Source of the DNA: Pyrocephalus nanus
Taxonomy: Eukaryota; Chordata; Aves; Passeriformes; Tyrannidae
Reading direction: 5' to 3'
Length of the DNA: 64,000 nucleotides
Assembly: GCA_038380795.1 (NCBI GenBank)
Contig: CM076259.1
Location: forward strand, 61,151,938 to 61,215,937
The notes beneath the pieces were generated by a model. That model ran no database searches. It was not told the DNA's origin and saw only the letters and a list, made by a program, of their open reading frames with translations. The first letter of the stretch is position 1. Each line of letters begins with the position of its first letter. This document shows, piece by piece, positions 9,901 to 24,400 of this stretch. Made by a program: the position numbers and the translations under genes.

Positions 9901-12274
9901 CACTCCAGACACTAGACATCAGGTGTTCAGTTGGCAAGTGTTGGGTAGAACACACCTTAAAATAATAAGGAAAAATACTGACTACAGAAGATACGTAACT
10001 CCTGAAAGCTCTCAGGACCATGTGTAATAAAACAGAGCAATCACTCACTACAAATAAAAAGGCAGGAGAAGAAGCAAAGGGGGCAAGAAGGAAAAGGACA
10101 TAAATTCTCATCTCCACTTCCCCTAGAAAATGTAAAAATTAAATCCTTTCTGTCAAGTATCAACTAAAATAGAAATCAAACATCTTGAGCACTGCTTGGA
10201 AGGATTCCACAGCTGTACTTTGGTCTATGGAGACAAGAATAATCATCCCTTATTTGTTAAACTGTCTTTACACCATTAATAGTTTGAAATGCCTCTGATA
10301 AATCATCCATTTCTTATTGCTATTTAAAAAGAAATTTTTATTTCCTTGCTCACTTATGTTAGACAGTGATTTTAGAATGAAATGAGAAAGGAAAATAAAA
10401 AAAATTAAAAGTGGCTTTGCTTAGCCGGTGTAATTCTAGAATACATTAAAGATGAGGTAAAAATATATAATACTATGAGCCAAAGCTTTTTTTTTTTTTT
10501 TTTTTTTTTTGGGGTGGGGGGGAAGGAGTGTGAAACACTAGTACATATGGCCAAAACTAGCGTGTGGTACGCCATTCCAGAATGTTCCAGAACAGAATTA
10601 GCTCTGCTTTGAGCTATATTAAAACTGAGTTACACTGATTTCTGCCGGTGTAAATTTGGGCACAGAGCCCTCAAGACAGGAAGTCACCCAGGCAGAAAGC
10701 AGTCCTGGCCTTCAGTTTGCCAGAGGGCTTGTGGGGACCGGTACTGCCTATGAAGTAGGAGGTGTTGAGTGGGAAAGAGAATCAAAACTGGCCCTGGATA
10801 GTGAGGGGAGGGAAAAAGGAAAAAGGTAAAAGAAAAAAGAATGTCCTTTGAAAAGGGAAAGCTTGTTTGATAACTTGGCCACTAGAGATATTCACAATCC
10901 TGCCAAGTGTTCCCAGGAATAAAGGAAAATTTGGGGGCAATTAAATATGAGATATTTCCCTCATCAAGCTCAAAGTTAACACTGACTACTTCATGAAATA
11001 AAACATCCAATTAGGGATAATGAGACTCCTGGGGTAACCCCCCAACACATATTAATTTTGAGTCTTCATTAAGTTAAATGTGTTTATTTGGAAAAAAAGA
11101 AATCTCATTTTCCTTGCGGCTCCTGCTGCAACCTGTTTACCAAAAACTACTGGGACACCCACACAAGCTTCTGTAGAAGCCAGGCTGAAATTTAGAGTTG
11201 TTTACTTCCCCTCACAAAAAAATCCAAGGGCAGTGATGACAGCAGCAGTCCCTGCTCTCCCACATGCTGAATTCCAGCTAGGTTGATAGGAGTGGTAATC
11301 TATTTAGAATTAATCTCTTCCCACATCTCACTCACCCTTTTATTGTGCCCCATTGCCTGCTAAAGAGAAAGCTGTCATCTCTTCCCATTTAGTCTAGGTC
11401 ACCTATATTTTAACTAGGTGAGTTCATCTTCTGATCTCCAAGATGCTCCTCCGATTTTCACCTGCTTCACAGTAATGCAAGTTCCAGACAGGTTTTCAAA
11501 TACCTGCACCTGATATCAGCTTCTGCCCTGAGATTCAGAAAGAGCAGAACACCATCCAGAAAGGGACGTGGCTGACTTAAATGAGTTTTGAGGACTGAGT
11601 TCTAGGGTGAAGATAAAATGTAAGATTTATTTTGAAACCTACAAGAGTGAAAATGGGAAAAAAGTGTTTTTTCTTCTAACAGTTGGAGATGGGCAGAGGT
11701 AAAACTCCTTATGAAAGAGGAGTCTTGGGAGAACTGAGGCAAGTTTTTATTGGCAGCTGAGAAAACAGTATGATACACTATTCCAAAAGCAATTACGGAA
11801 TTGTGCTCAGCAGCCAAGTTGGATCCCATGGGAGATTCTGAAATCTAACAAACTACTAACAGTGTTGATTCCATGTGAATTGAGGGGAGAGTTCATAGCT
11901 ATTAAGCCTGGGAAAGACTATTACAATCAGCCTGTCCTTTGTGAAGCAAGCCTTGCATGGTTCTCTGCTTCAGGACTGTGCTGTTTATCTGGATGCTAGC
12001 ATATAATGTAGAAAGAAACTCCACTCTCATTTAAATACTGGCAAATTTATTATGCCTGTAAATGAGTTGTTCAAGGGTTAGTGGTTGGGCCAAGTGAAGA
12101 GTTTTTTCCATAGTTTTGATCATACACAAGCGCAGATACTGAAAGCACATTGAACACACATTCTTCATTAGTGACTTATGTGGATGCTTTCAGGCCAAGA
12201 GAGGTCATTAGAGAGCCACCTTATCTGCTTCCAAAATGGATGAAGCCATTCAGCAGCACTGTCAATCAGAGACC
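6946..12274. other. Intergenic DNA between MED4 and ITM2B, part 1
   Basis: No gene is supported. It holds an A13 run (about 7624-7636) and a 24-base T run followed by a G-rich stretch at 10487-10522. A 124-codon open frame at 9422-9796 (plus strand) has no recognisable family, no repeated domain and no supporting splice context, so I regard it as chance. Confidence 0.7.
10487..10522. repeat. Poly(T) run followed by G-rich run
   Basis: 24 T are followed directly by GGGGTGGGGGGG. A simple low-complexity tract in intergenic DNA; no poly(A) signal or retrocopy body was recognised on the minus strand. Confidence 0.9.
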
Positions 12275-12432
12275 ATATCTCAAGGGCCAGGTTGGGTTGG
12301 GGCCCTGAGCTACGTGATCCAGTGGAAGGTGCCATTGCCCATGGGGGGGAGGTTGGAACTAGATGGTCTTTAAGGTCCCTAACAATCCAAACTATTCTCA
12401 TTTCTATGATGATTTCTATAATTTCTGTGATA
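12275..12432 (+). mobile_element. CR1 LINE 3' terminus
   Basis: The plus strand shows the CR1 3' UTR end: CCCATGGGGGGGAGGTTGGA, ACTAGATGGTCTTTAAGGTC, then degenerate TTCTATGA-type terminal repeats up to about 12432. Only about 150 bp of the 3' end is recognisable, consistent with 5' truncation. The left boundary is approximate. Confidence 0.9.
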
Positions 12433-15400
12433 AATTCACACCAAACGTCTCTCCACTAGACAAATCCCAACTACAGTTCATGTTTACTCGTGTCATATCT
12501 CCTTTTTAGCCCAAACTGCAACATGGTACTGACATGAGATCATTAAAAGCCATGCAGTCTTACCATGCCACCTTGTGCCAGATAGGTGGCAGTCAATGAA
12601 AGTAATCTGCCAAGAGTTCATACATTATTAAAATAAATGTATCACTGATATCCAATGTATTTTGAAATCATCCTGGGGTTTTTGTCTGTTTAATATAAAC
12701 TTCTTGTGCCAGGACTTGTCTCTTGTGCCTTGTAAGGACACAGAACCTTGCCCAGCTCCAAGCTGCTTGTCAAAATTTCATATGTTATACATATGGCAAC
12801 ACTAGCATTGGAAAATGCTTCTTTAGGAGCCACTTTGTAGGCATGAACTTGGGCACATAAGGCATATATGCAAAATGCACTCTGGAATATAGAATATGAA
12901 AAGCAACCAGCACAATCTGTCACATCTTTACAGACCTTGAAAAGTGCCATGACAGGAGAATATTTTACATGTTGTCATTTCTCTTAACCTCACTGAATTC
13001 CTTTCATAATCCCTGCCCTGTCCCCATCCCAATAAGAGGTATGTCGTCACTACAGTAGGAGGGAACATGGCCAGGCTGGGATCCTGTGTAATTCTTGTCT
13101 CTAGGTGCTTCATAAATCACACTTAGGTTATCTGGTAATAAAGTTGGCAATGAAAAGAATGGCATAGCAGTGAGTTATAGGCATTTGCAGGTACTGTGGT
13201 GAGGAGTTCACCCCAGGGAACCCTCTTACTCAGTCGTCTCCTTCTTCCCCCACATTATCCCTTGTGCTTTCTAATTCTCACTTGTCTCTGATTTTATTCT
13301 GATTACTCAGGGCCTGAGTCATATACCTTGAAATAACAGTCACCCTCATTTCCAAATTCAAGCCTCAAAGACACATGAACAATTCTGGTACTTCAAGAAA
13401 TTAATGTTCAGTTTTGCTAAGGGTTGACCTTGTGAAGTGCTGAGGGTTTTTTCTCTCAGTTCAATAGCATGCCTCTCCCTGTGTCTAACTTTGGGCTTTG
13501 GAATCATTGCTTGCAATTTAGAACATATTTAAGCTGTTTGGTAGACTGTGCCCTGAGTATACACTACCTGGAAGATTCCAGTCTTGCAGGTCAGAGTACC
13601 TGAGGACATATTTGTGCTAGGACTGCACAAGTACATTTATTCTAAATGTTCATAACTGCCAAGTGCTTCTATATACCCTGCCTTCCAAGCTGTGACACTT
13701 TGTCCTTTAAAATATAATATAGTTCTGTTGTTCCTTGATCATTTCCACAAGGATGGAGTTGCATCCAACATGGATGCAGGCAGGACGCTTGTAGAATTGT
13801 AGGCAGTTGTATGAACTAGTTGAGTTGCTTCTGATATGACCATTCCACTGTCACAGAAGAGTGTCCTTCCACATTCCTCCAGTATAGATGAGAAGTTAGT
13901 GCTGGAGATGGCAATATGCTGTCAGTCCCTGCCAACACTGACTATACCTTTCTGTTGTGTGCGGTTGTAAGCAAAATTGAAGAATCTTGTGGAGTAAGCT
14001 CCAGAACCCAGCAGTGCCTCCACGGTAGTCCCAAGTCCAAACACATGTCTCTGGTATGCCAAGGGCGAGCCTTGGGTGTGCACCAATCTATCCTTTTTCC
14101 TCACCCACTTCTTTTCACCTTTGATTCATGGGAAATAAACTCACGCCAAAAGACAACCATGACCCGTTCTTCCAGACCCCCAAGCAAGGCACATAAAGTT
14201 GAGTATTCCAGACCGGCATTCTGCATGTAGCCACATGTCTTGTGTTGTTTTACATCTTCTTTCTCTGTTAATTCTCATTACCTGTGTGGGACTATAAGTG
14301 TTAACATTTTTCAGGAAGCAAGTATTTCATAAATAAGCTTGTCTTTGTCTCCGTGAAAAGACTATCCTATCCCTATGGGACTTCTATCAGACTATCAGTT
14401 GCCTTGCAAAATCGCTCCTTGCTTATTAGGCACTCATATAAAACTCCTGCCTTGTGAATTTACATGTACCATTTGTTCTGTCATCTTACTAGACAAACAG
14501 TTGCCTATCTCTCCCCAAAACAGATAATCCAGGTACTAGGGTGCAGTCTTACAAGAGAGGACCATGCCAGACTCTGCAGAGATAAAATCCTAAATCCATA
14601 ATCCTCCTTCTTACCCAGTTCCTCTTCCTGGCCTGAACATAGGTGTCAAGAAAGAAAAGAAATAAAGAATTAAATAGTAGCCTAATGCTATAGAGTTTTG
14701 TGAACAAGAGGAGGACTCAATACAGGTTTTTAAGATTATTTTATGCAAGGAAATAATATAGAAATTCTGTTCAGACATAAGCAGTTAGAAAAGGTTTCAG
14801 GCTTTGATAAATTCTTCCCCTAAAACATAAAATTTTTTAAACCTTAAAACTTTCACAGGTAGACTTTAGTTTTGCTTTTTTTACATGATTTTGGTGTCTG
14901 TTTGTTACAGTCATTATACAAGTATTTGGTATTAACCTCATGTCCCCAGTTACCTCAAGGCTTGTTTTTATCAAAACAAAATGCTGTAGTTTGTTTCAAC
15001 ATCTGAACATCAGAGGTAGGTTAGCTGGAGAAGCCAAGCAATGTCCTTAGTTTCCAACTGACCTCTGGCAATCCTACCTCCTGGTGGAACAACAACATCA
15101 TGTGTTCACTTTTAAACACCTGACATGCACTAATTTTCTAGAAATAACAGTATGTAGGAAGGGAATCTAACTCTCAGTCAAACCCCATTTCCTCTATTTT
15201 TTGGAGAGATGACAAACTTCTATTAAGAGAAGGAGAATTGAAACAAGTCTTTTCCAATTTGAAGTTTCACACATTTAGAGGAATATGCTAACCAAAGTTT
15301 GCTGAAAATAAAATGGAAAGTGATGCGGAAGCTGAAGTAACTGCACGTGCTATATTCAAAGCCAGACTGTGAATGGATTTCTTGAAATATCAAATTTTAA

Positions 15401-18400
15401 ATGTAGAAAAGCTGTCAGAATGCATCACATATGAACACAGAAAGACATTACAGACCGCAGGCAGATGAATATCCATGATGAAAAAACAACCCAACTGCCA
15501 TGTAGAGGAATGCTTGAAGCCTCCTTTGTTATGACTACAGTAAAAATACACATCTATTTTCCTAGAATAACAAAGCATTCATTCTCTCTCCTGCTTGGAG
15601 CTGTTGGGCAGTTATGGCCTGTTATTAGCAACTGTGCAAATGTTGTGTGTTTTGAAAAATCAAATAATTTAGTGAGTAAAGAGAATTAATACCTTCCCCA
15701 TAGCCCTGCCCCTGAATGTGCTTATATGTTTTGCTTTAAGGTGTCATTAAGGATGAAAAAAATGTAATCTTTGCTGAAATCAAGGACTGGCACCCAAGAT
15801 CTCTCAGGGGAACACCTCTACAATTAAGGTACAGAGATGGGCTTCCTATTGTTGCTTGTGCTTTTCCTGGCTTTGTAATTCTTCATTGCTTTTTTTGTCT
15901 AGTGGTCTCTACTGTAGGAGAGAAGGGTCATGCAGCTTAGGCTCCTGGCTCTGGCATAAGAAGATCTCCTTTAAGAGGGGAACTGCAGGTTTGAACACCG
16001 TCCCTCTGAGGAAAACCCCAATCTCTTTTTTCTTTGGGTGGATATTCAAACCATTGCATATTCGCCTTGGAGGCCACTTTTCAACAAGACACATTTGTTT
16101 CCCAGGGCAGAGTTAGTTACCTAAATCTAGAAATGAATGAAAGGAAGGAGGGATTAAAATATGTTCCAGCCTGACACACGCAGAAGCCTAAATCTGAGAA
16201 GAGGAAGAATCTCAGATCTCCTCTGCCTTGTCTTTCCCTTTAGCTAATTTCAACAGATGCTGCTCTCCCTCATTCAGAGGTTTTGTTTGTAGGGAAAGGA
16301 TGCACTACTGTCTAACTCCTTCTGTTCCTGGAAGGGGAGAGAGATGCCTAAATCAAGGTCATGAGTTACAGCCCTTGAGTACCTGCCTAGACATAAAATA
16401 CCTCGAGTCCCTTGTGAATCTTCCCCTTTGTCTAAGTTTGAAAACACATCTACCACGCATATTAAAAAAATAACAGGCTGTTAAAAAGGCAAAAGTATCT
16501 TTCTCTCCTTTGTTTATGCCATCAGCTAAACATTTGTACCCCTTCCCTTGCATGAGATGGACTTGTGCAGTGTGTGATTCGGTAAAAAAGATTCCTGAGG
16601 CAAAAAATTCACTCAGGACAGGTTAGATTCTAGTTAGATCAGCTTCCTGAGCTTAGTTCATCTTCTGGTTCCACTGGCATCAATGCTATACAAGACACAA
16701 GGCTAAAATATGTGGGAAAGGAAGAAATGTGCCAGGAGGGAGGGGAACCAGACAGCACTAGCCCAAACTTAGAGCAGCTTATGCTGTGTTGGAATCATAC
16801 TCCAAGGTATGGTTTGGGCTGTTATCATCCCAGTGGGTTGCCATCATCTATACCTCCTATAAAATAAATCTGTTTGAACTGTACACTGAGTTCCAAAATA
16901 GATTAGATATCACCCGCTGTAGGGTTTTGCAATTATAAAAAACAAACAAACAAACAAACGAAAAGAAAAAAAGACAACAAGCAAGGCCCACGGGTGGGGT
17001 TTCATAGGATGCTGAATGCAATTTAAAAGCTTGCTGCTGCTGGAAGGAGGGCTGGTCATTTTTTTTTGTCCTGCATTTCCTCCCACACAGGCACATGTCA
17101 TTAATGCTTGCCTTGCACCAACTCCAGCATTCAGCTTGCCCTTAGTTTAAGAGTGGGTCAGTTTGTCTTGCTAACCACATAAGAAAACATAGCCAGCAAA
17201 AAAATGAATGGTCTACTGGGCTTAGGAGCTGAGTCAGCTTTCTTGTTCACCTGGCATGATCAGAGGAACACCACACCAAGCAATTCCAAGGAAGGAGCAG
17301 GAGGCTCAGCTGGGAGTAGGATCACAGCCTGCTGGGAACACCAAGCTGTTAGGTTGGCTCAGTTTCCTGCCAAATTGCAGCCCAGCTCTGCTTGGACTTT
17401 GCTATCCAAAGCATATTATTAAATACATGCAACTCCTCTGTCAGAGCCCTGTCAAACTTTAACTGCTATGCACTATAGGCCAAATGAGTTTGCAGATCCT
17501 TGTAGATCCAAGAACCAGCTCTCTCCTTGGCTCTTACTGGCAGCTTGGGCAGGTTGCTGAACAGTGGTGCCATGTGCTTCCCCTCCAGGAAATTCTGCTT
17601 GCTAAGAGAGCAGTCTAATTGTGTGCTCGAAGCTTTTGGAGAATCCATATCACCAGTCCCTGGAGGGAAGCAGCAGGAATCCAGATGCTAGGCAACAATA
17701 GTAGGAAATGCTGCGATGAAGCCTGCATTCAGTAGAGAAGAGTGTCACTTAAATGACAAAATACCTACTTGAGAACTTCCTCTCTTTGAGCAGCAGTCTA
17801 GCAATTCCTTTGTTAAGAAGACTTGACATTTTATTTGCTGTCAGGCCATAGATTTTACAGACAGCTGTCGTAATGGGCCCAGCCTCTCTCTGATAGAATT
17901 TATAAGATTCACAGATCTGTTTCATAGGTCATAGCTCTGACCCTTTTCTGTTCCCCAAACCAAAGTGATTTCAGTTTACCAACAGTTAAGCAGAAGGAAG
18001 AGCTCTGAGGAGCAGCAGGATACAGTTTGAGCGATTACAGTCTACAAAGTCGTCCATACTCTTTGGACAGCACAGCTACTAATTCTGTTCCTGAATCCCA
18101 GACACCCAGGCAACAGGAGCCAATCAGAGCAGTTTAGATGCACTGTGATTTTGTAGAAGCTGTGGTGGAGACCTGGGAACCCTTTTTTCCTCCCACACAA
18201 TGAACAACATGAGCTTTCTAACCTCCTTCAAAGTGAAGTCGATTTGCTTCAGTGAAAATTCCTCTGTGCGATACATACGCCGAGTTCTTATCAACAGCAT
18301 CTGCTGCTGAGCTATTGTTGAGAATGTAATGGAGCCATAGGAACCCTAGACTCCACATTATTCCTCACAGAATCATTCGACTTATGCTGCCAAGACCTGG

Positions 18401-21400
18401 AAATAGGATGCATGCACTTTTTGATGGAATTTGGGAAGTGCAGGTATTGCAGTAACATAGCCAGGGATTTCTGAAGAGGAGGCATCCTGAATTTCTTGGC
18501 AGGTGTGGAAGAGGCAGGTCTGAGTCACTAGTGGTGCAGCAGAGCTTCCACATCTTCATTTGTGATGGTGGCTGCATTTTCTTCTTTCCACACTTATGCC
18601 ACATCATGCGTGGTCTTTACACCCTGTTTCAAGATCTAGTTGTGCAAAGGAAGATGACTTGTGGTGGCTGCTTTCAGTGCCTGGTGTGGAGCCTTCTTTC
18701 TGAGAACATGCTTGCCTTAGGCTTGCAGCATGAGTGTTCAGATATGCTTAGCATTAAAATGTGGTTAAGTTGGTTTCTAGCCCAGCTGAACTTTTACAAT
18801 TAAGGAAGACATTGTGCAGCAAAATCAGACTTCTGTGTTTATTTATTTTTAGCTTCTATGGAAATTGCAATGATGCAGTCTTGCTCTGAGCATATGTGTG
18901 CTCTTGTGTGTCTGTCTGTCCTCTGCTTGCAAACAACCCCTGGCCATTCTAAGCCCAGTTTTACTCAAAGTTTTAGTCAAAACCAGCAATGTCAAACATT
19001 CTGGGTCCCTACATTTATCACTAAGACAGACAGTTGAATATACCAGAGGGAAAGCCTACAGCCTTATATAGAAGAAAATATATACCATCAACCCAACCCA
19101 TGTTAGGTAAGAGGAATCTACACAGGAGTGCAATATTATATGTTCCAACCTCATAAAGTTTTAATCAGAAGTGGCACCACTATCAGATGGTGGAAGATCC
19201 ACCATCAGATGAAAAGGAGTTGGAAACCAGGTTCCATTTGCTATGTGGCACAAGGAAATACTTGATTACTTAGGTGAATAAAAAATAAATACTAATTTTG
19301 TCTCATACTCTTTCCTGCTCTGTTGCTTTGCTTCTTTTGCTGCAGGCCTGTACTGTAGAACCAGATCCTGTGTGACAAGGAAGTGAGGGCTGATAACTAT
19401 GCATAGAAGGCTTAATTTTAAGAGAATGTTCATGAAACTTATCCATTGAATTTGCATAAGGAATATTTTACTTTTCGTGTTCTTGTTCATCTGACCCTTA
19501 ACCCACCATTGGTTAGATATTAGCAGGTCATTGCATGTTTCACATGTCTTTTGCAGGAACTGTAAAATATATTATGCACATATTATTCCCCTTAGGTGAA
19601 TTCAAAGGCTCTATTGGAGAAAAACACAATAAAACTGTGCTAGCTTCAAAATTCTGGTAGGGTTCCAGCTCCTTTCAACAATCCATACTTCTCCCATCTT
19701 GTGGTTAGGGCCTTACCTTCTCCAAAAACTGCATCATTCATATTACCAATTTTCTGAATCAGAACACAGTGAAGTACTAAGAGAAATATAATATAAATTG
19801 CTGTTGCCAAAAGAAATAAACTACATGTTGTAATGTGCATTCCCCATGGGTTTTACTGTCTGTCTTTGTCTCGACCACAGTATGTCAAACCCTTAAGTAT
19901 GCAAGTAACTCTATGCATATAAATAGCCACCAGACCTTCTCAAGTATTCAGAGGTCTGTGGCTTCACAGAACAAATACATATGAGTATGCAGAGACTGAT
20001 GTTGTAATAATTACTAATCATACTGTAGTTTTACATAAATTGTACAATGTACTAGATCTCTGCCTTCATTAGTATGAGTTATTCTATTGACTTCACCTAT
20101 TTAGTCGTGTTAGACAAGTGCACTGTTCTCCCTACCCTGGTGAAAGAAACAGTAAATGCCCCTCAGAACCAGAATTTGAGCATTCAGACTATTAAACTGG
20201 AAGACAGATCCCAGCAAGGGATCCTGTCAGAAGGATCTCCTGACAACTTGAGCGAGCCCCTCCCCACACGGTCCTGGATGCTGTGTGGTAATCAGTTATG
20301 GACCATTTGCAATATGCAGTTTGAATGCAGCCACCCTCTTCAGGAAGATAAGAGAGTTTAACAAAATGGGTAGTCACAGTGGGATCATAAGTGTATTTAA
20401 TTTGCTAGCACAGGCATTGCAGTTGCTAACGTGGATACAGCTTATGTGAATTTGTGAGTGTAGAAAGAATCTCCTTTAAAGCCTGATTATTTGCTATTCT
20501 TGCCTATCCATTTTGTTCTTTTAAAGATGGTTTTAATGTCAGTTCCTTCTTCATCTTTGAGGCCCGGCTGTCAGCCTTTCCAGTTTCTACAGCTCACCCT
20601 TAAATTAAGGTAGACTCCTTATGCTCCCCTAAGCAGCAGTTGTGTCAGCAAGTATTGCAGAAGCAATGCAGAGCCAGAAAGAAAGATCTGAACTCATCTT
20701 TGGCAGATTTAAAAGCCTGTTATCTTTCAATGCAAGAACAAGCCTGTGTAAGGGAGGATTAGCTCAGAATGCATTTTACATTAAAATTCAAACACTGTCA
20801 TAGGAGAAAGACACTCTTCTGCTGCCTTTTTTTTTCCCTTTTTCTCCCCCAAAGGAAAACATTCTAGTGCATATTTTGATTGCTGTGGAGGAAGACTCAA
20901 AATAACAAAATGCTGTTTAAACAGGGCAAAACTTCAGTAATTAAGAAGTCAATATATGCTTTTATTAGTCATGGATGTATATGTTTTAGCCGTGTTAAAA
21001 CCTGCTGTTTAGTCCTTGATTACTTTTCATTCCCTTTCCTTATAGATCCTTTTTAATACTGTCAAAGGATCTAGAGGCCCAGTCCTGACTGAGGACTAAG
21101 GTCATCATTGTGCTCACACACAGAACTTACACTTGATGGGCTTATCTTTCTTTCAAAATGTTTGCTCAACTATGGTTATCACTCAAATGATGCAATACTA
21201 TGACTATATACATAGGATTACCATAGACAGATGGTCTTGAATCAGTTCACTGTGTTTTGTTGTTTTAATAAATTACATGCTTTAATTAACTAAAATCTCA
21301 GCCAGGCGTTTCCCTATCAATTTTCCATAGGCTTCCTTTGCCTTTTTAATTGTAACAGCAGCCATTTCACATTCAGATGTTCAGAATATGTATATTAAAA

Positions 21401-24400
21401 TACCACCTTTCGTGGATAATTTTGAAGCCACCTCCAAATCAAGTGCTTATAGACAAATAATTACTTTCCCAGTGCACTTGTCTGATCATGAAAAAAAAGC
21501 TGACTTTGTCAGCATTCCTTGCTTTGCTATTAAGTATTATTCCTGTTTTATGGAGGAGGGCAGTAAGAAACACAGTTTAATGCCTAATTTCTGAAATCTG
21601 ATATCAGGCAACTTGAACCCTCTGGGTGTATCTCAAATTGTGGGACAAGAGACTTCAGTCCCCAAAATGTACCCTGGCCCCATTGTAACTACATATGAGG
21701 ATAAGGTTCTGGTATACAATTTTCCCTCCCTCCTGTGTTCTGTTTTTCACTGGAAGGAAATTCAGGTGTATGGGAAAAGGCTCTACAGTGTGCTCCAATT
21801 GCTCTCCATCTGAACAGGCACAGGATCACAATAGCAGCAAAGACAGGGAAGGGGAAGGACAGAGGAGGGACAAGCACTAAAACCCAGACTACCCCACTCA
21901 TTGCCTGTTACCAATGAGAGTAGACATGTAGAGTGAAAAAATTCCATTAGCACTGGAGTCTAGATAAAGGAATTTGTTGGCAAATATGGAACTAGGCTGC
22001 TTTTTCTTTTTATTTATTCAGGGTTATGGTCTTATTCCAGGATCATTTTTTCCCTCATTTATGTTTGAATGCTGCTGCAGAACCACTCTGGATATTATAT
22101 TACATATTCATATTACAGTTGCAAAATAGTACTCTGTGCAATTTAAACTCTCATTTTTAGAAAGTACCTTGTGACAGCAAATCTGAGAAATTAACAACTT
22201 TTCTTCTTATGATCAGTTCCTCTATGACCTCTCCCTACAGCTATATTTTTCCTGTTCCTGATACTCACCTATAGATCACTTTGTTTTTCCAGATCATATT
22301 TTCATTATTACTCTTTATCTATGAGAAGTATTTCAGTTTCCCTGCAGCAGACTGGCATTTCTTCTGGGATGTTTCAAGGGAAGCTAATTTGCATCAGGAA
22401 ATTGCTTCAAGGTGATCTATCTGGGACAATCAAAAAGTCTGTATACTCTGTATGTGCTATGTAGACATATTTTGTTATTTCTTTTGTACTTCAGAACATG
22501 ACCTCTGGTTCACAAGGATCTCACCACCATGACCAATCTTTGCCTTTCCCATAGTAAGTTGGCAATAAATGTGTGGTTGTCAATTGTGGCATCCAAGAAA
22601 ACTGGTAAGGAAGAATCTGTCCAAACTTAACCAACAGCTGGAGAATAAAGGGGACTTCCATGGGTCAAGGCTGGCTTCCAGCCCTGAGGGGAAAAGTGCT
22701 AAGGGACAAAACCAGGTCCCTTCTTTGCCTGGAGATATTGTGAAAGGACTGCTCAGAATGTCCTTCCTTTCTGCACAAGGTTAATTATTTTTTCTCAGTA
22801 GAAAACTTGTTTATTTTCTACCATGTCCCAAGTTGGAAATGCAAAATGCTTCATTTACCACAGAGCCACTCAGCATCAAGTCAAGGGGCTCCATGCAAGA
22901 ACTTGAAGGGGGTTGAATAAAAGCAGTTCCAGTGGGGAATTTACTGACACATCCTATTTTGTTGACTGACACTACTCAGTTCCTCAGGTTCCCTCAGGCC
23001 CATGTGTATGTGCCGGGTCACAAGACAGGCAAGACATTCCATTTCTGCAAAGGTCCATTTCTCTCTCCCCATCCAGCCTTGATCTCAGCCAGAGAGGAAA
23101 AAACAGGATTGCATCTAAGTGGGGAGCAGCGTGTGCTTGCCACATTTCTACCCAGGCTACGGCATGGCTCTCATTACACAGCAGATGTGGCTTTTCTTCT
23201 TTCTCTTTACTCTCTCTTCTCTCTATCCTATCAAATTGATCATTTGAACTGATTAGCCCAACAAAAAGCCAGTTTAAGGGTTCTACACAGCCTTATCAGA
23301 CGTATGCACTGCATCTGCTGATGCTGTGGCTCAGTTAGACAGTGATTTTCAAGCTTTCTGCCTCCCACATCTCTCTCAAAGGAAGGCTTTCTCCAGAAAT
23401 ATCAGTAAACTTGTCATCTTACACTATCCCTCAAGTATTTAATTACACTCCTCAAAACTATCCTTTATAGGAAAAGTTGGTAACAGTGCAGAAATGCCAT
23501 GCAGGTCTGTCATGATTCCTGAGTTGTTTTCTTGGTTTGTCTGTTCTGTTGTCTTCAGTTTTAAGCTTAACTGCTTGGTTCTGAGAGGTAGAGACCTGTC
23601 CTGTGTTTGTACAGCACATAGCACTATGGTGTCCTGTGTCCCTTGCCTCAGGTTTCTAAAAATGGATGCACTCTGATTGATCCTAATTGCTCTTCTCCAT
23701 TTCTAATGGTTAATCATATTTTGTGTAAGCCTACTCTCCCTCCCTGAGTATGAAATTATACTCAGAGAAGTAAAATCTGCAGGGATAGAGAACAAAAAAT
23801 ATTTCCTTGACTTCTCATTAATTTTTGGGATGACAGTGTGTCTCCTCAAGGGCTCCTACACAGGACTTTTGTGCCCTAGGTCAATGAAAGTGCCATAGCC
23901 ACACTGTAATAGGTCACTCAAACCTACCACCCTAAAGATTTCTACTGCTTCACCCCAAAATGGGTAGCCTGTTTGTAGCACACACTGGCAGTAAAAATTC
24001 CCAGCCAGATCTGCCTTTCCTGTATCTGTCCCCAGGCACAAGACAGCCAGCTTGAGGTGGTACTGAGAGCACAGTCTCGCTCCAGTGCTGGTGCTTCCCA
24101 AGGCAGATATGAACCTGTCAGATGAAGTCAGTGGTTATAACCACAGTGTCAAAAAAAGATCCTGTGTCGCTGGGTATTGGTAGTAAGTAGATCTGTGGTG
24201 GAGAGGAAGCTGCCTGAAGCTGTGCAGTTCAGGATGTGTTTTAGTAAGAATGAAACTGAAAGTGTTAGATTAGAAAAATATTTAGACTGTTATGTGACAA
24301 TAACGCAAAAGAATCTTGGAAAGATACTAATGCTTCTACATGATCGGAGAGAGAAAAATGGGGCATACTGGAGTATGGGTGGACAGGCCATATGTGCAGG